The translations under genes and the position numbers were made by a program. A stretch of 53,481 bases of DNA from Athalassotoga sp049965695 (GTDB lineage: Bacteria > Thermotogota > Thermotogae > Mesoaciditogales > Mesoaciditogaceae), in contig NZ_JBMFWB010000015.1 in assembly GCF_049965695.1 (NCBI RefSeq), positions 1 through 53,481 on the forward strand. Direction: 5' to 3'. This document shows, in pieces, positions 34,006 through 42,760 of this stretch (the first letter of the stretch is position 1; each line of letters opens with the position of its first letter). A model generated the notes under the pieces. That model did not search any database, was not told the origin of the DNA, and saw only the letters and a program-made list of their open reading frames with translations.

Positions 34006-34863
34006 TTACTTTACGCTCAGATGTGAAGCACAGAGATCCATGAATGCAACGTCAAGTTTTTTGGCGATCTCGCCTTTTTTGAATTCAAAATTTTCAACTT
34101 TGACGATCGGTAGCACTCTCGAAAGTGTACTTAAAAGTATAACTTCTTTCATTTTCAGTAATTCATCGATATAAACACGACGCTCTTCGACTTCGATATC
34201 CATTTCTTTTGCCAGCCAAAGCACCTTTATTCTTGTAATTCCAGGAAGAATATTTTCTATTTTTGGTGCGATTATCTTTTCTCCATCAAAAAAGATGTAA
34301 GAAGAACTTGCGCCTTCCGTTACGTATTTGCCACCTTCATCCGTTCGAAACATCAAAGCCTCATAAGCGCCTCTTGACCTCACGTATTTTTTGGCAATTA
34401 CGTTCGGTAGCAAATCGGTGGTTTTATGCTCGCAGAAATTATGACGTAAATCGGGATGCAGCAAAACTCTGGCACCGACTTGCCATATTTCTGGATTCAT
34501 TTTTCTTACAGGTTGAACTATCTCAACGAAGGTAGGTTCATAATCATCTTCAAAGACATGATCTCTTATGATGTCGACACCGCGCGTGAGTTGAAGGTAA
34601 AGTTCACCTTCTTTTAAATCATTCATGGCGGATAACTTCTGACCTACTTCAAATATTTCTTCCAAATCGTAAGGAAATTTTATTCCGAAAAATTTAGCGC
34701 TTTTTTTCATGCGTTCTATGTGATCTTCCAAGAAAATGAAATTCCCATTCTGCAGTTTTATAACATCGTAAAGCCCATCTCCAAATACCATTCCCCTATC
34801 AAACACCTTGATCGCCGGCGATTTAGAATCAAGGATCTTTCCGTTCACAAAGATGTACAACAC
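34006..34863 (-). CDS. Class IV aminotransferase, D-amino-acid transaminase type
   Basis: A 285-residue PLP-dependent transaminase. The fold-IV pattern is clear: VFDRGMVFGDGLYDVI, the PLP-lysine in CEHKTTDLLPNVIAKKYVRSRGAYEALMFR, VTEGASSSYIFF and GITRIKVLWLA. The HK..LL-N segment followed by GAYEA and VTEG-SSS matches D-alanine transaminase better than IlvE. It would interconvert D-Ala and D-Glu for peptidoglycan. GTG 34863 lies seven bases after AGGAG; a TTG at 34860 is possible. It is divergent from the ABC importer-epimerase cluster. Confidence 0.85.
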   Translation of the reverse strand: MLYIFVNGKILDSKSPAIKVFDRGMVFGDGLYDVIKLQNGNFIFLEDHIERMKKSAKFFGIKFPYDLEEIFEVGQKLSAMNDLKEGELYLQLTRGVDIIRDHVFEDDYEPTFVEIVQPVRKMNPEIWQVGARVLLHPDLRHNFCEHKTTDLLPNVIAKKYVRSRGAYEALMFRTDEGGKYVTEGASSSYIFFDGEKIIAPKIENILPGITRIKVLWLAKEMDIEVEERRVYIDELLKMKEVILLSTLSRVLPIVKVENFEFKKGEIAKKLDVAFMDLCASHLSVK

Positions 34864-34950
34864 ACCTCATCTCCTTTGATAAATATCAAGATGTATTTTA
34901 TCATTCAAATGTTGCGTTAAAATGATCTAATTGGTTATGTTCAATCCACA

Positions 34951-34979
34951 TTGGTATACCTTGCATTTTATGATATGAT
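34951..34979 (+). promoter_or_regulatory. Promoter of the ABC importer-epimerase operon
   Basis: TTGGTA (34951-34956), a 17-base spacer and TATGAT (34974-34979) form a sigma-70-like promoter, 40 bases upstream of the binding-protein start. Confidence 0.5.
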
Positions 34980-35018
34980 CAAATAGAATCACATTTCAAA
35001 GGTAGAGGGGTGATTTTT

Positions 35019-36284
35019 GTGAAAAAAGGTGTGATTGTAGCCATTGGAATTCTTCTGATGGCAATCTTTGCTTTTTCGGCTCCGAAAATCGTACTTAACA
35101 TGGTTCAGGTCTTTACAAGCCCATCGAGAACAGAGATACTGCAAAACATAATCGACCAGTTTGAAGCACTCCATCCGGATGTCCAGATAAACCTGATATC
35201 CCCACCATACTCTACGGCATACCAGAAAATCTATCTCATGCTCAGTACAAACCAGCCACTTGACATCGTAGAGGTCGGAGATTGGTCTTTGGAAGGTGTC
35301 GTTGAACTCGGAAAACTAATTAACCTTCAACCTTACATCGCAACATGGGATGCTTCAAAGGACATAGTACCGGGGTTGATGCAGGCCGTCAGCGTGACGG
35401 GTGGCATTCCTTACATAATTCCAAATGGAGTTTACGCAAAAGCCCTGTTTTACAGGCCCGATATCCTTGCAAAGTACGGAATAACAACGCCTCCGAAAAC
35501 CATGGATGAACTTTACGCCGATTCTCTGAAAATAACGGATTCCAAAAAGAATCAGTACGGATTCGATTTCAGAGGTACCGGTCTTCCGACGAATTTCATA
35601 GACATAATAACGACATCCTACATAAACGATATAGATCCTAACAACATGTACAAACTCACAAATGGACAAATTTGGTTTAAAGATCCTCGGGCACTTGAAG
35701 GATTGAAAAAGTACGTAGACTTTTACAAATACACGGCCCCGAAAGACTCGATAAATTGGGGTTTTGATGAACAGATCAACGCATTCGTGGCAGGTACGAC
35801 ACCGTTTTTGTTTCAGGATCCTGATACAACGGGCCTTTTAAGCACAATGCTTAAGGCAGATCAATGGATGACCGCTCCACTGCCTATTGGACCATCCGGT
35901 AAGGTATATCCAAGTTATGGTTTTGGGGGATGGGGAATAACGACATATTCTAAAAACAAAGATATGGCATGGGAATTCATAAAATTCTTCACGACTCCAA
36001 AGATATCTGCCTACTTTTGCAAAGATTACGGAGCCCTTCCGGTTTTGAAATCCGTCTATGACTCGGATCCTTATTTCAGTCAGGGCGTATTCAAAGCATG
36101 GCAGTACATGTTTGAACACCCGGAAACTTACGTTTTTACCTCTTATCCTCTCAACAACAAGAAATGGACAGAATGGAATGAGTACCAGCAAGATACGATG
36201 CAACAGGTCTTGCTCGGTAACATGACTCCTCAAGAGGCACTTAACAAATGGTACGACTTTTGGAAAGACGCGTTCTCCATGTGA
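35019..36284 (+). CDS. Sugar-type (family 1) ABC transporter substrate-binding protein
   Basis: A 421-residue exported binding protein. GTG 35019 follows GAGGGGTGA and opens a signal peptide (VKKGVIVAIGILLMAIFAFSA). The SBP_bac_1 fold shows IIDQFEALHPDVQINL, STNQPLDIVEVGDWSLEGV, IPYIIPNGVYAKALFYRPD and GGWGITTYSKNKDMAWEFIKFF. The ligand is probably a sugar or sugar-containing compound. The two permeases follow, but no ATPase, so it likely uses a shared MsmK/UgpC-type ATPase. The downstream dipeptide epimerase hints at a muropeptide-derived ligand. Confidence 0.92.
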   Translation: MKKGVIVAIGILLMAIFAFSAPKIVLNMVQVFTSPSRTEILQNIIDQFEALHPDVQINLISPPYSTAYQKIYLMLSTNQPLDIVEVGDWSLEGVVELGKLINLQPYIATWDASKDIVPGLMQAVSVTGGIPYIIPNGVYAKALFYRPDILAKYGITTPPKTMDELYADSLKITDSKKNQYGFDFRGTGLPTNFIDIITTSYINDIDPNNMYKLTNGQIWFKDPRALEGLKKYVDFYKYTAPKDSINWGFDEQINAFVAGTTPFLFQDPDTTGLLSTMLKADQWMTAPLPIGPSGKVYPSYGFGGWGITTYSKNKDMAWEFIKFFTTPKISAYFCKDYGALPVLKSVYDSDPYFSQGVFKAWQYMFEHPETYVFTSYPLNNKKWTEWNEYQQDTMQQVLLGNMTPQEALNKWYDFWKDAFSM

Positions 36285-37174
36285 AGGGAGGGGCAAAATC
36301 TGCCCCTCTTTTCATTTTCTGGATGATCCTGCCTGTAATTTTGATCATATCGATCTTCACATTTTATCCCACCGTCAACGGGATCATCCTTGCTTTTGAA
36401 AATTATTCGGTTTTCAATTTTTCAAATATCCATTTTGTCGGTCTGAAAAATTTCAACAAAATACTCTCAGATCCGCTTTTTTGGACTGCCTTATGGAATA
36501 CTTTATGGTGGATTGTGTTATCCGTGGTCTTTCAGTTTGTGTTAGGCTTTGGCCTTGCGCTTTTGATGAGAGATCCATTTAAAGGGCGCGGTATTTACGC
36601 CGGGCTTGTCTTTTATCCGTGGGCATTGTCCGGTTTTGCCATAGGTATATTGTGGTCATGGCTTTTGAACGCGCAATTTGGATTTATAAACGATATTTTG
36701 ATGAAACTCCACATCATATCTCAGGGAATAAATTTTTTATCCGATCCGTCGTGGGCTTTCTTTTCTGTCATAATGGTTAACATATGGTACGGAATTCCGT
36801 TCTTTGCCATAATGCTTCTTGCGGCACTTCAGTCAATTCCCGAAGAACTTTACGAATCGGCACAAATAGACGGAGCGGGAGTTTTTTCGAGATTTTTTCA
36901 CGTTACGATTCCATACGTCAGTTCAACCATATTCGCGACTTTGCTTTTAAGAGTGATATGGGTCATGAATTTTCCGGATGTGATATACGGTATGACACGC
37001 GGCGGGCCGGGTGGAACTACCAACATACTTGCAACTTACATGATAAACATAGTCTACTACAAGAACGATTACAGCCTCGCATCGGCCGTTGGAGTTTTCA
37101 TAATCACGATTCTCATGGTTTATTCTGTCTTCTATCTGCAATTCACATCAAAGCACGGATCGGGTGAATTTTGA
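36281..37174 (+). CDS. ABC sugar transporter permease, MalF/UgpA type
   Basis: A 297-residue inner-membrane permease with six hydrophobic helices. The EAA loop reads EELYESAQIDGAGVFSRFFHVTIP, the site that docks the ATPase. The first helix begins about eight codons after GTG 36281, which overlaps the stop of the binding-protein gene; this start is inferred and lacks a clear Shine-Dalgarno. An ATG at 36323 would cut into helix 1. A hairpin covers its first codons. Confidence 0.9.
   Translation: MKGGAKSAPLFIFWMILPVILIISIFTFYPTVNGIILAFENYSVFNFSNIHFVGLKNFNKILSDPLFWTALWNTLWWIVLSVVFQFVLGFGLALLMRDPFKGRGIYAGLVFYPWALSGFAIGILWSWLLNAQFGFINDILMKLHIISQGINFLSDPSWAFFSVIMVNIWYGIPFFAIMLLAALQSIPEELYESAQIDGAGVFSRFFHVTIPYVSSTIFATLLLRVIWVMNFPDVIYGMTRGGPGGTTNILATYMINIVYYKNDYSLASAVGVFIITILMVYSVFYLQFTSKHGSGEF
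36288..36312 (+). terminator. Attenuator-like hairpin between binding protein and permease
   Basis: GAGGGGCA (36288-36295), loop AAATC, TGCCCCTC (36301-36308) then TTTT form a perfect 8-bp intrinsic-terminator shape four bases after the binding-protein stop. It likely lowers permease expression relative to the binding protein. Confidence 0.7.
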
Positions 37175-38004
37175 TGATAAAATCAAAAAAGTACAAAATA
37201 TTCAGGGCAACAATGCTTTCAATTTACCTTATCGCAGCCGTTATTCCAATTTACTGGATAATTTTAACTTCCTTCAAAGTTCCGTCAGACCTTTATGCTT
37301 ACCCGATAATTTATTTTCCAAAAGTTTTGACACTTTCGAATTACTCTTATCTTTTCAGTTTTGCGCATTTTCTGACGTATTTTAAAAACAGCCTTTTGCT
37401 TTCGTCTATTTCATCCGTCATATCCACTGTAATTTCGATATTCAGCGGCTATGTACTTGCAAGATACCAGTTCAAACTTAAAAACTTCGTCATAGGTTTG
37501 CTGTTTTTTTCTCAGATGATACCGGCATATCTTTTGATGGTTCCGCAGTACTCGATGTTCTCACAATTGAACCTCATAAACAGTCTTATCGGCCTTGGAA
37601 TTCTTTACGTCAACATAGCGGCCGCTTTCAGCACTATAATGGCACGGGGATTCTTTGTCAGAATTCCAAGAAGTCTCGAAGAGGCCGCGATGATCGACGG
37701 ATGTTCCAAAATCGGTGCACTTTTTAGAATAACCGTTCCGCTTGCGATGCCCGGTATTGCGGCAATCTTCAGTTTTTCATTCATAAATGACTGGAACGAA
37801 CTTTTCACCGCCGCTTTGTTTTTGAACTCGGATGATAAATACACGATACCTGTCGCACTTTATTCGTTCATCTCAAAGGCGGGCATACAGTGGGGAGTTT
37901 TGAGCGCGGGACTTGTTGTGGCTTTGATACCGACGATAATCGTCTTTGCCTTCATGCAAAGGTTCATAATATCGGGCCTCACGCAAGGGGCCTTGAAAGA
38001 ATAG
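37174..38004 (+). CDS. ABC sugar transporter permease, MalG/UgpE type
   Basis: A 276-residue permease with six helices and the EAA loop LEEAAMIDGCSKIGALFRITVPLAMPG. The ATG overlaps the previous stop by one base and has GGGTGA seven bases upstream. It forms the heterodimeric channel with the preceding permease. Confidence 0.94.
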   Translation: MIKSKKYKIFRATMLSIYLIAAVIPIYWIILTSFKVPSDLYAYPIIYFPKVLTLSNYSYLFSFAHFLTYFKNSLLLSSISSVISTVISIFSGYVLARYQFKLKNFVIGLLFFSQMIPAYLLMVPQYSMFSQLNLINSLIGLGILYVNIAAAFSTIMARGFFVRIPRSLEEAAMIDGCSKIGALFRITVPLAMPGIAAIFSFSFINDWNELFTAALFLNSDDKYTIPVALYSFISKAGIQWGVLSAGLVVALIPTIIVFAFMQRFIISGLTQGALKE

Positions 38005-38014
38005 GAGAGAGGAT

Positions 38015-39046
38015 ATGAAAATATCAGATGTGAAATTTGAGGTTAAAAGGTATGAATATCACGAAACCTTCCACATAACCGGAAGTTCAAGAAATATAGC
38101 CGAGAACATAGAGATAAAACTTTTGCTTGACGATGGAACGATAGGTATGGGTGAGGCCTCACCATCTTACAGGGTTAACGGAGAGATTGTTTCATCACTT
38201 GTCGCACTTGAATCAAATGTAAAAGAGATGGTAAGGGGATTAGATGTCAGAGATTACGCCAAAATTTTCAAAGTAATGGATGGACTTTCAAAATCCGCTC
38301 CGAGCATCAAAGCAGCCATTCAATATGCCAGTTTGGACGCACTTTCCAATTCAATCGGTCTTCCTGTTTACAGGATACTCGGAGGATCAAAGGATACAAT
38401 TGAAACTGACAAAACCGTCTCGATAGATGTTTTAGAGAAGATGGTCCAAAAGTCGATTGAAACGTTTTCTCAGGGATTTCATGTGCTCAAGATAAAAGTC
38501 GGCGAGAACCTAAAAGAAGATATGGACAAAATCTTAGCCATATCGGATGCGACCAAAGGTGCCGAATACGTCGTCGATGCGAATCAGGGATATTCTCCAA
38601 AAGAGGCCATACAATTTGCCAGATTCGTTTACGATAACGTGATAAACGTGAAAATATTCGAACAGCCTGTGATCTGGAATGATTTTGAAGGGTTAAAATT
38701 AGTAAGGCATGAATCTCCGATTCCCGTTGCGGCGGATGAAAGCGCAAGGACGAAATATGACGCTTACAACTTGATGAAAAACGATTGCGTGGATTTCATA
38801 AACATAAAATTGATGAAGTCTGGCGTATCGGATGCGCTTGCCATAATCGAGATGGCAAAAACCGCCAATGTAGGTCTTATGATAGGATGTATGTCAGAGT
38901 CAAGCCTTGGAATAACTCAAAGCGTTCACATAGCCGCCGGAACCGGGGCATTTGTGCATTGCGATCTTGACTCCCACATGCTTATCAAAGAAGACAAATT
39001 CAGGGGAAAATTCGTTCAAAATGGATCTAAGATAAATTTACTCTAA
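38015..39046 (+). CDS. Dipeptide epimerase (enolase superfamily, L-Ala-D/L-Glu epimerase type)
   Basis: A 343-residue Mg-dependent enzyme. The N-terminal capping domain carries ITGSSRNIAENIEIKL and the barrel shows the KxK acid/base pair in LKIKVG, metal ligands Asp in VDANQG, Glu in FEQPV and Asp in AADES, and Lys in NIKLMKSG, followed by GCMSESSLG. This set matches the muconate-lactonising subgroup of dipeptide epimerases (T. maritima has a characterised one). It epimerises L-Ala-D-Glu from murein peptides. It follows the permease by ten bases with GGAGAGG upstream, so it probably acts on what the transporter imports. Confidence 0.9.
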   Translation: MKISDVKFEVKRYEYHETFHITGSSRNIAENIEIKLLLDDGTIGMGEASPSYRVNGEIVSSLVALESNVKEMVRGLDVRDYAKIFKVMDGLSKSAPSIKAAIQYASLDALSNSIGLPVYRILGGSKDTIETDKTVSIDVLEKMVQKSIETFSQGFHVLKIKVGENLKEDMDKILAISDATKGAEYVVDANQGYSPKEAIQFARFVYDNVINVKIFEQPVIWNDFEGLKLVRHESPIPVAADESARTKYDAYNLMKNDCVDFINIKLMKSGVSDALAIIEMAKTANVGLMIGCMSESSLGITQSVHIAAGTGAFVHCDLDSHMLIKEDKFRGKFVQNGSKINLL

Positions 39047-39050
39047 GTTT

Positions 39051-39060
39051 TAGCACGTAG
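39051..39060. repeat. Short repeat TAGCACGTAG
   Basis: Identical to 10387-10396; here it lies between the convergent epimerase and TauE genes. Confidence 0.3.
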
Positions 39061-39093
39061 CGGGTGGCGCGTTGAAAAAATGAGTTTGGTTAT

Positions 39094-39834
39094 TTAAATG
39101 AAAAAATTTATAACGCTTACGACAACGGCCGCAAAGAGGACATATCTTATCCATTTCATTTTCTTCAGAAGTGTGAATTTTGTACCAAAGTAGGCTCCCG
39201 TCATGCTTCCCAAAGAAAGGGTTATGCCTATTGGCCAGTTTACCATGCCTTTTGAAACAAAAATGGCAAGAGAAAAGACGGTGTAAGCCGCTATGACGAG
39301 TACTTTTATGGCGTTTGTTTTGACTATGTCGAATCCGCCAAGAAAAGTAAGTGCCGCTATGAAGAAAAACCCGACGCCTGCTTGCAAAAAGCCACCATAA
39401 AAGCCTATTGCGAAGATCGCGACGTATGACATCCACTTTAACTTTTTAGGTATATTCGACCCGCTCTCCCATACCTTTGGCTCGAAAACTATGAATAAAC
39501 CCATTATTATAAGGATAACGCCGATTACCTTTTTCAAAACATCCTGATTGATACTCACAACGACAAAAGTGCCCGCTATTGCACCTATGGAGGCTATTAT
39601 CGCAAAGGGCAAAGCAGTTCGAAAAATGTGAATTTTTCCCTTCCTAAACTGGTAAGTAGAGACTATATTTTGGAGAAGAATGGAAACTCTATTTGTACCG
39701 TTAGCAGCCCCCACGCTTAATCCCAGAAAAGTCAACAACGGAAGGGTGAGCACTGACCCGCCGCCGCCTATGACATTCATAAAACCGGTCAACACACCAA
39801 CCGCATAAGTTAGAATGTAGAGTAATATTTCCAA
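39094..39834 (-). CDS. TauE/SafE (TSUP) family anion exporter
   Basis: A 246-residue membrane protein with about eight helices and the family opening LTYAVGVLTGFMNVIGGGGSVLTLPLLTFLG, plus a mirrored second half (FAIGFYGGFLQAGVGFFFIAAL). Members export sulfite, sulfoacetate or related organic anions; the substrate is unknown. TTG 39834 is the start, seven bases after GGAGG. It lies 14 bases after priA, last in the operon. Confidence 0.9.
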   Translation of the reverse strand: MEILLYILTYAVGVLTGFMNVIGGGGSVLTLPLLTFLGLSVGAANGTNRVSILLQNIVSTYQFRKGKIHIFRTALPFAIIASIGAIAGTFVVVSINQDVLKKVIGVILIIMGLFIVFEPKVWESGSNIPKKLKWMSYVAIFAIGFYGGFLQAGVGFFFIAALTFLGGFDIVKTNAIKVLVIAAYTVFSLAIFVSKGMVNWPIGITLSLGSMTGAYFGTKFTLLKKMKWIRYVLFAAVVVSVINFFI

Positions 39835-39848
39835 GGATTATCCTCCCA

Positions 39849-41963
39849 TTAAAAAGAGTATGGTTGAACATCTATTTTTAAAACGTTCAAAGGATCGAAA
39901 CCAAGCAATTCTGTTTTAACATTTAAAGACAGAAAATCAATTGATTTGTCAAGATCATCGCATTTCAAAAGAATTTGATACCTGTATTTCGACATCAATT
40001 TGAAAATCGGTGATTCTGCAGGCCCCAAAATTTCAAAAGGTCCCTGCGATATGACATCTTTCACTTTCTGAGCATTTTTCAGGGCTTCTTGGGGCGATTT
40101 GTCTTCAACCGTTATCAGTATGAGTTCTTTAAAAGGAGGGTATCCGGCCATCTTTCTTCTATCTATTTCAGCACGGTAAAAAGCATCATAATTTTGATCC
40201 ATAATTGCCTTTATGATTGGATTTTCCGGTTCCATAGTCTGGATAACAACCTCTCCCTTTACGCCTCTGCCAGCTCTTCCGCTGACCTGAGAGAGCAACT
40301 GAAAGGTACGTTCATTTGCCCTGAAGTCAGGCATTCCAAGTGAATGATCTGCGTCTATGACTCCGACAAGACCTATATTTGGAAAATCAAGTCCTTTGGT
40401 TATCATCTTTGTTCCGACGACTATATCGAATTCCATTTTTGCTATTCCCTCAAGAGTCTCTTCTACCGATGCGATGTCTTTGACCTCTTCTCTGTCCATC
40501 CTTTTTATTCTGAGGGCTGGGAAAATTTTGCCGATTTCACGCTCAACGCGTTCTGTTCCTATCCCCCCCTTTTTAAGGTTTGAAGATCCACAAACAGGGC
40601 ATATCGTCGGCACCGGTTCTGTATGACCACAATAATGACATTTGAGCACGCCGTCTATTTTGTGATAAACCATAGGCACATCACAATCGGGACACTTGAA
40701 AATGTAGCCACAATTGGCACATTGAATTCGACTTGCAAACCCTTTTTTAGGAACAAACAAGAAAGTTTGATTTCCGTTTTTTGAATTTTCTTCGATTTTG
40801 TTTATCAAGACATTTGAGAAAATCTGACTTCTCGATTCTTTCATGTCCACTATTTTTATATCTGGAATTTCCCCCACAGATCTTTCTTCTATCCTGTTGA
40901 TTTCAATTTCTCCGTTAATCGCCTTGTGATACGTTTCGATCCTCGGCGTTGCGGAGGATAGGATGAAAATTGCCCCTTCGAGTTCCGATCTTCTTTGCGC
41001 CACATCGACGGCGTTGTAATAAGGTCTCATCGCATACTGCTTGTAAGATTCATCCTGCTCTTCGTCAACAACTATGAGACCTATGTTTTTCATGGGCACC
41101 CAAACGGCACTGCGTGTCCCAAGCAGAAGATCGACATTTCCACTTACGACATCGTCCCATTCGGTTTTTCTTGATGCGCCGAGGGCACTGTGATACATTC
41201 CTATTTTTATCTCCGGAAATCTTCTTCTTATCCTCATCATAAGTTGAGGAGTTAGTATGATCTCGGGAACCAGTATCAAGACACGCTTTCCGGATTTGAT
41301 AACATGACTTGCTATTTCGAAATATATCTCTGTTTTGCCGGATCCGGTTATTCCGTTTATCAAATGGGGTATCGAAGGTTTTGAAAGTATGTTTTCAACG
41401 ATTTGGTTTTGAACAGCGCTGAGTTTCACGTTTTGCCGTTTGCTTATGAAGTCCGTGATTGCCAGAATATCTTTTTTAAGCAAAGATTGAATTGATGCCT
41501 TTGAAAAATTTTTTAAAGCGTAAGCATATTCCATTGGACCATTCTCAAGCAACAATTCAACGATTTTCGTCTCGTTTTTATCGAATTGCAATTTAAAGAT
41601 ATCTGAAACGGAAACTTTGAGGGAAAGATATTTCCCGGCACTTTCTTTTTTCAACGTTTTTCCTTTGAATTTAAAAGGAGGAAAGCAAAGATCTAAAATT
41701 TCACCGATAGGGGTCATGTACTTAAAAGATGATTCTTTGGCAATCGTCATCATCTTTTCATCTATGAAAGATGTCTTGTCGATGATCTCGGTAATACCCT
41801 TAACTTTGAATACCGGCTGATTAACTTTTTCAAGCACGTATCCAATATGTTTGTTGTTCCTTATATCCACGATAACGCGTGTGCCCGGCGTTATTTCACC
41901 GTCGAAAGCGTAGATCAAAGATTGGATCGGGTATCTCGATATCGCGACGGAAAAATAATTCAT
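39849..41963 (-). CDS. priA: Primosomal replication-restart helicase
   Basis: A 704-residue DNA helicase that reloads DnaB at stalled forks. An N-terminal 3'-DNA-binding domain precedes Walker A GITGSGKT (about residues 204-211), the DEEQ box, and paired zinc sites (CANCGYIFKCPDCD...CHYCG...CPVCG). The helicase end shows GTKMITKGLDFPNIGLVGVIDAD and SQVSGRAGRG. The ATG overlaps the manA stop by four bases. Confidence 0.96.
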   Translation of the reverse strand: MNYFSVAISRYPIQSLIYAFDGEITPGTRVIVDIRNNKHIGYVLEKVNQPVFKVKGITEIIDKTSFIDEKMMTIAKESSFKYMTPIGEILDLCFPPFKFKGKTLKKESAGKYLSLKVSVSDIFKLQFDKNETKIVELLLENGPMEYAYALKNFSKASIQSLLKKDILAITDFISKRQNVKLSAVQNQIVENILSKPSIPHLINGITGSGKTEIYFEIASHVIKSGKRVLILVPEIILTPQLMMRIRRRFPEIKIGMYHSALGASRKTEWDDVVSGNVDLLLGTRSAVWVPMKNIGLIVVDEEQDESYKQYAMRPYYNAVDVAQRRSELEGAIFILSSATPRIETYHKAINGEIEINRIEERSVGEIPDIKIVDMKESRSQIFSNVLINKIEENSKNGNQTFLFVPKKGFASRIQCANCGYIFKCPDCDVPMVYHKIDGVLKCHYCGHTEPVPTICPVCGSSNLKKGGIGTERVEREIGKIFPALRIKRMDREEVKDIASVEETLEGIAKMEFDIVVGTKMITKGLDFPNIGLVGVIDADHSLGMPDFRANERTFQLLSQVSGRAGRGVKGEVVIQTMEPENPIIKAIMDQNYDAFYRAEIDRRKMAGYPPFKELILITVEDKSPQEALKNAQKVKDVISQGPFEILGPAESPIFKLMSKYRYQILLKCDDLDKSIDFLSLNVKTELLGFDPLNVLKIDVQPYSF

Positions 41964-42760
41964 GGCAGTGTCATTTTAAAGGTCATGCCGTTAGAAAGAA
42001 AGTCTCCGCCGTCGTTCGAAATGTAAGCCGTCGGTACTTTGAAATTTTTATTTCCAAAAACGGAATTCAAAGAAAGGTAAACACTCTTAGGATCGGCAAA
42101 TGTAACGTTGTTCAAAAGTTCAACTTTGAAGTGCGATGTTTCGAGTTTGTTGAAAACAAAAGGTTCGGCAGTTATTTCTTTGGCACACGCCATGGCCTCA
42201 TCAAAATGCGTTTTCCTTCCTCTGTTCCAATCATAAAATCTGTAAGTCACATCGGAAGTCATTTGGAATTCGTAAAGTTCTATCTCAGGCCCTATGGCAT
42301 GGACCGTTCCGGGGTTTATGAACATGCCTTCTCCGGACTTCACGTTTGCAAAGTTAAGCAATGAATCCCACTGTCGATCTCCATTTTTTAATTTTTCAAG
42401 GGCACCTTTTTTGAGACCGTTGACAAGAGTTCCACCCTTGACGAAATACCACATCTCGGGTTTGCCCCAGGGTTCTCCTATTTTTTTTGCGGCATCGTCG
42501 TCCGGATGAACCTGAACGGAAAGCCATTCTTTTGTTTTTATATGCTTTATAAGGAAAGGAAAACGATCAAATTTCCATATTTTCAAAATGTCTTCCCATC
42601 CAAATCGTTCACCTTTATCATCCAAGATCATCGTTTTTCTTTCAGGATGACCGGAGCACAACCACACCTCGCCTATTTCTCCGTCAACACCGTAAAGTTT
42701 TCCGAGACTTTCGTCTCCCCAAATCTCTTCGACAAATTCAGGACGACATCTTAATATCAT
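41960..42760 (-). CDS. manA: Mannose-6-phosphate isomerase, class I
   Basis: A 266-residue cupin-fold zinc enzyme interconverting mannose-6-P and fructose-6-P. The zinc ligands lie in LSVQVHPDD (Gln, His), KPEMWY (Glu) and GTVHAIGPEIELYEFQ (His). It is short, as in Bacillus-type enzymes. GGAGG precedes the ATG. It sits in an operon with a GH13 enzyme, suggesting sugar use. Confidence 0.92.
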   Translation of the reverse strand: MILRCRPEFVEEIWGDESLGKLYGVDGEIGEVWLCSGHPERKTMILDDKGERFGWEDILKIWKFDRFPFLIKHIKTKEWLSVQVHPDDDAAKKIGEPWGKPEMWYFVKGGTLVNGLKKGALEKLKNGDRQWDSLLNFANVKSGEGMFINPGTVHAIGPEIELYEFQMTSDVTYRFYDWNRGRKTHFDEAMACAKEITAEPFVFNKLETSHFKVELLNNVTFADPKSVYLSLNSVFGNKNFKVPTAYISNDGGDFLSNGMTFKMTLP

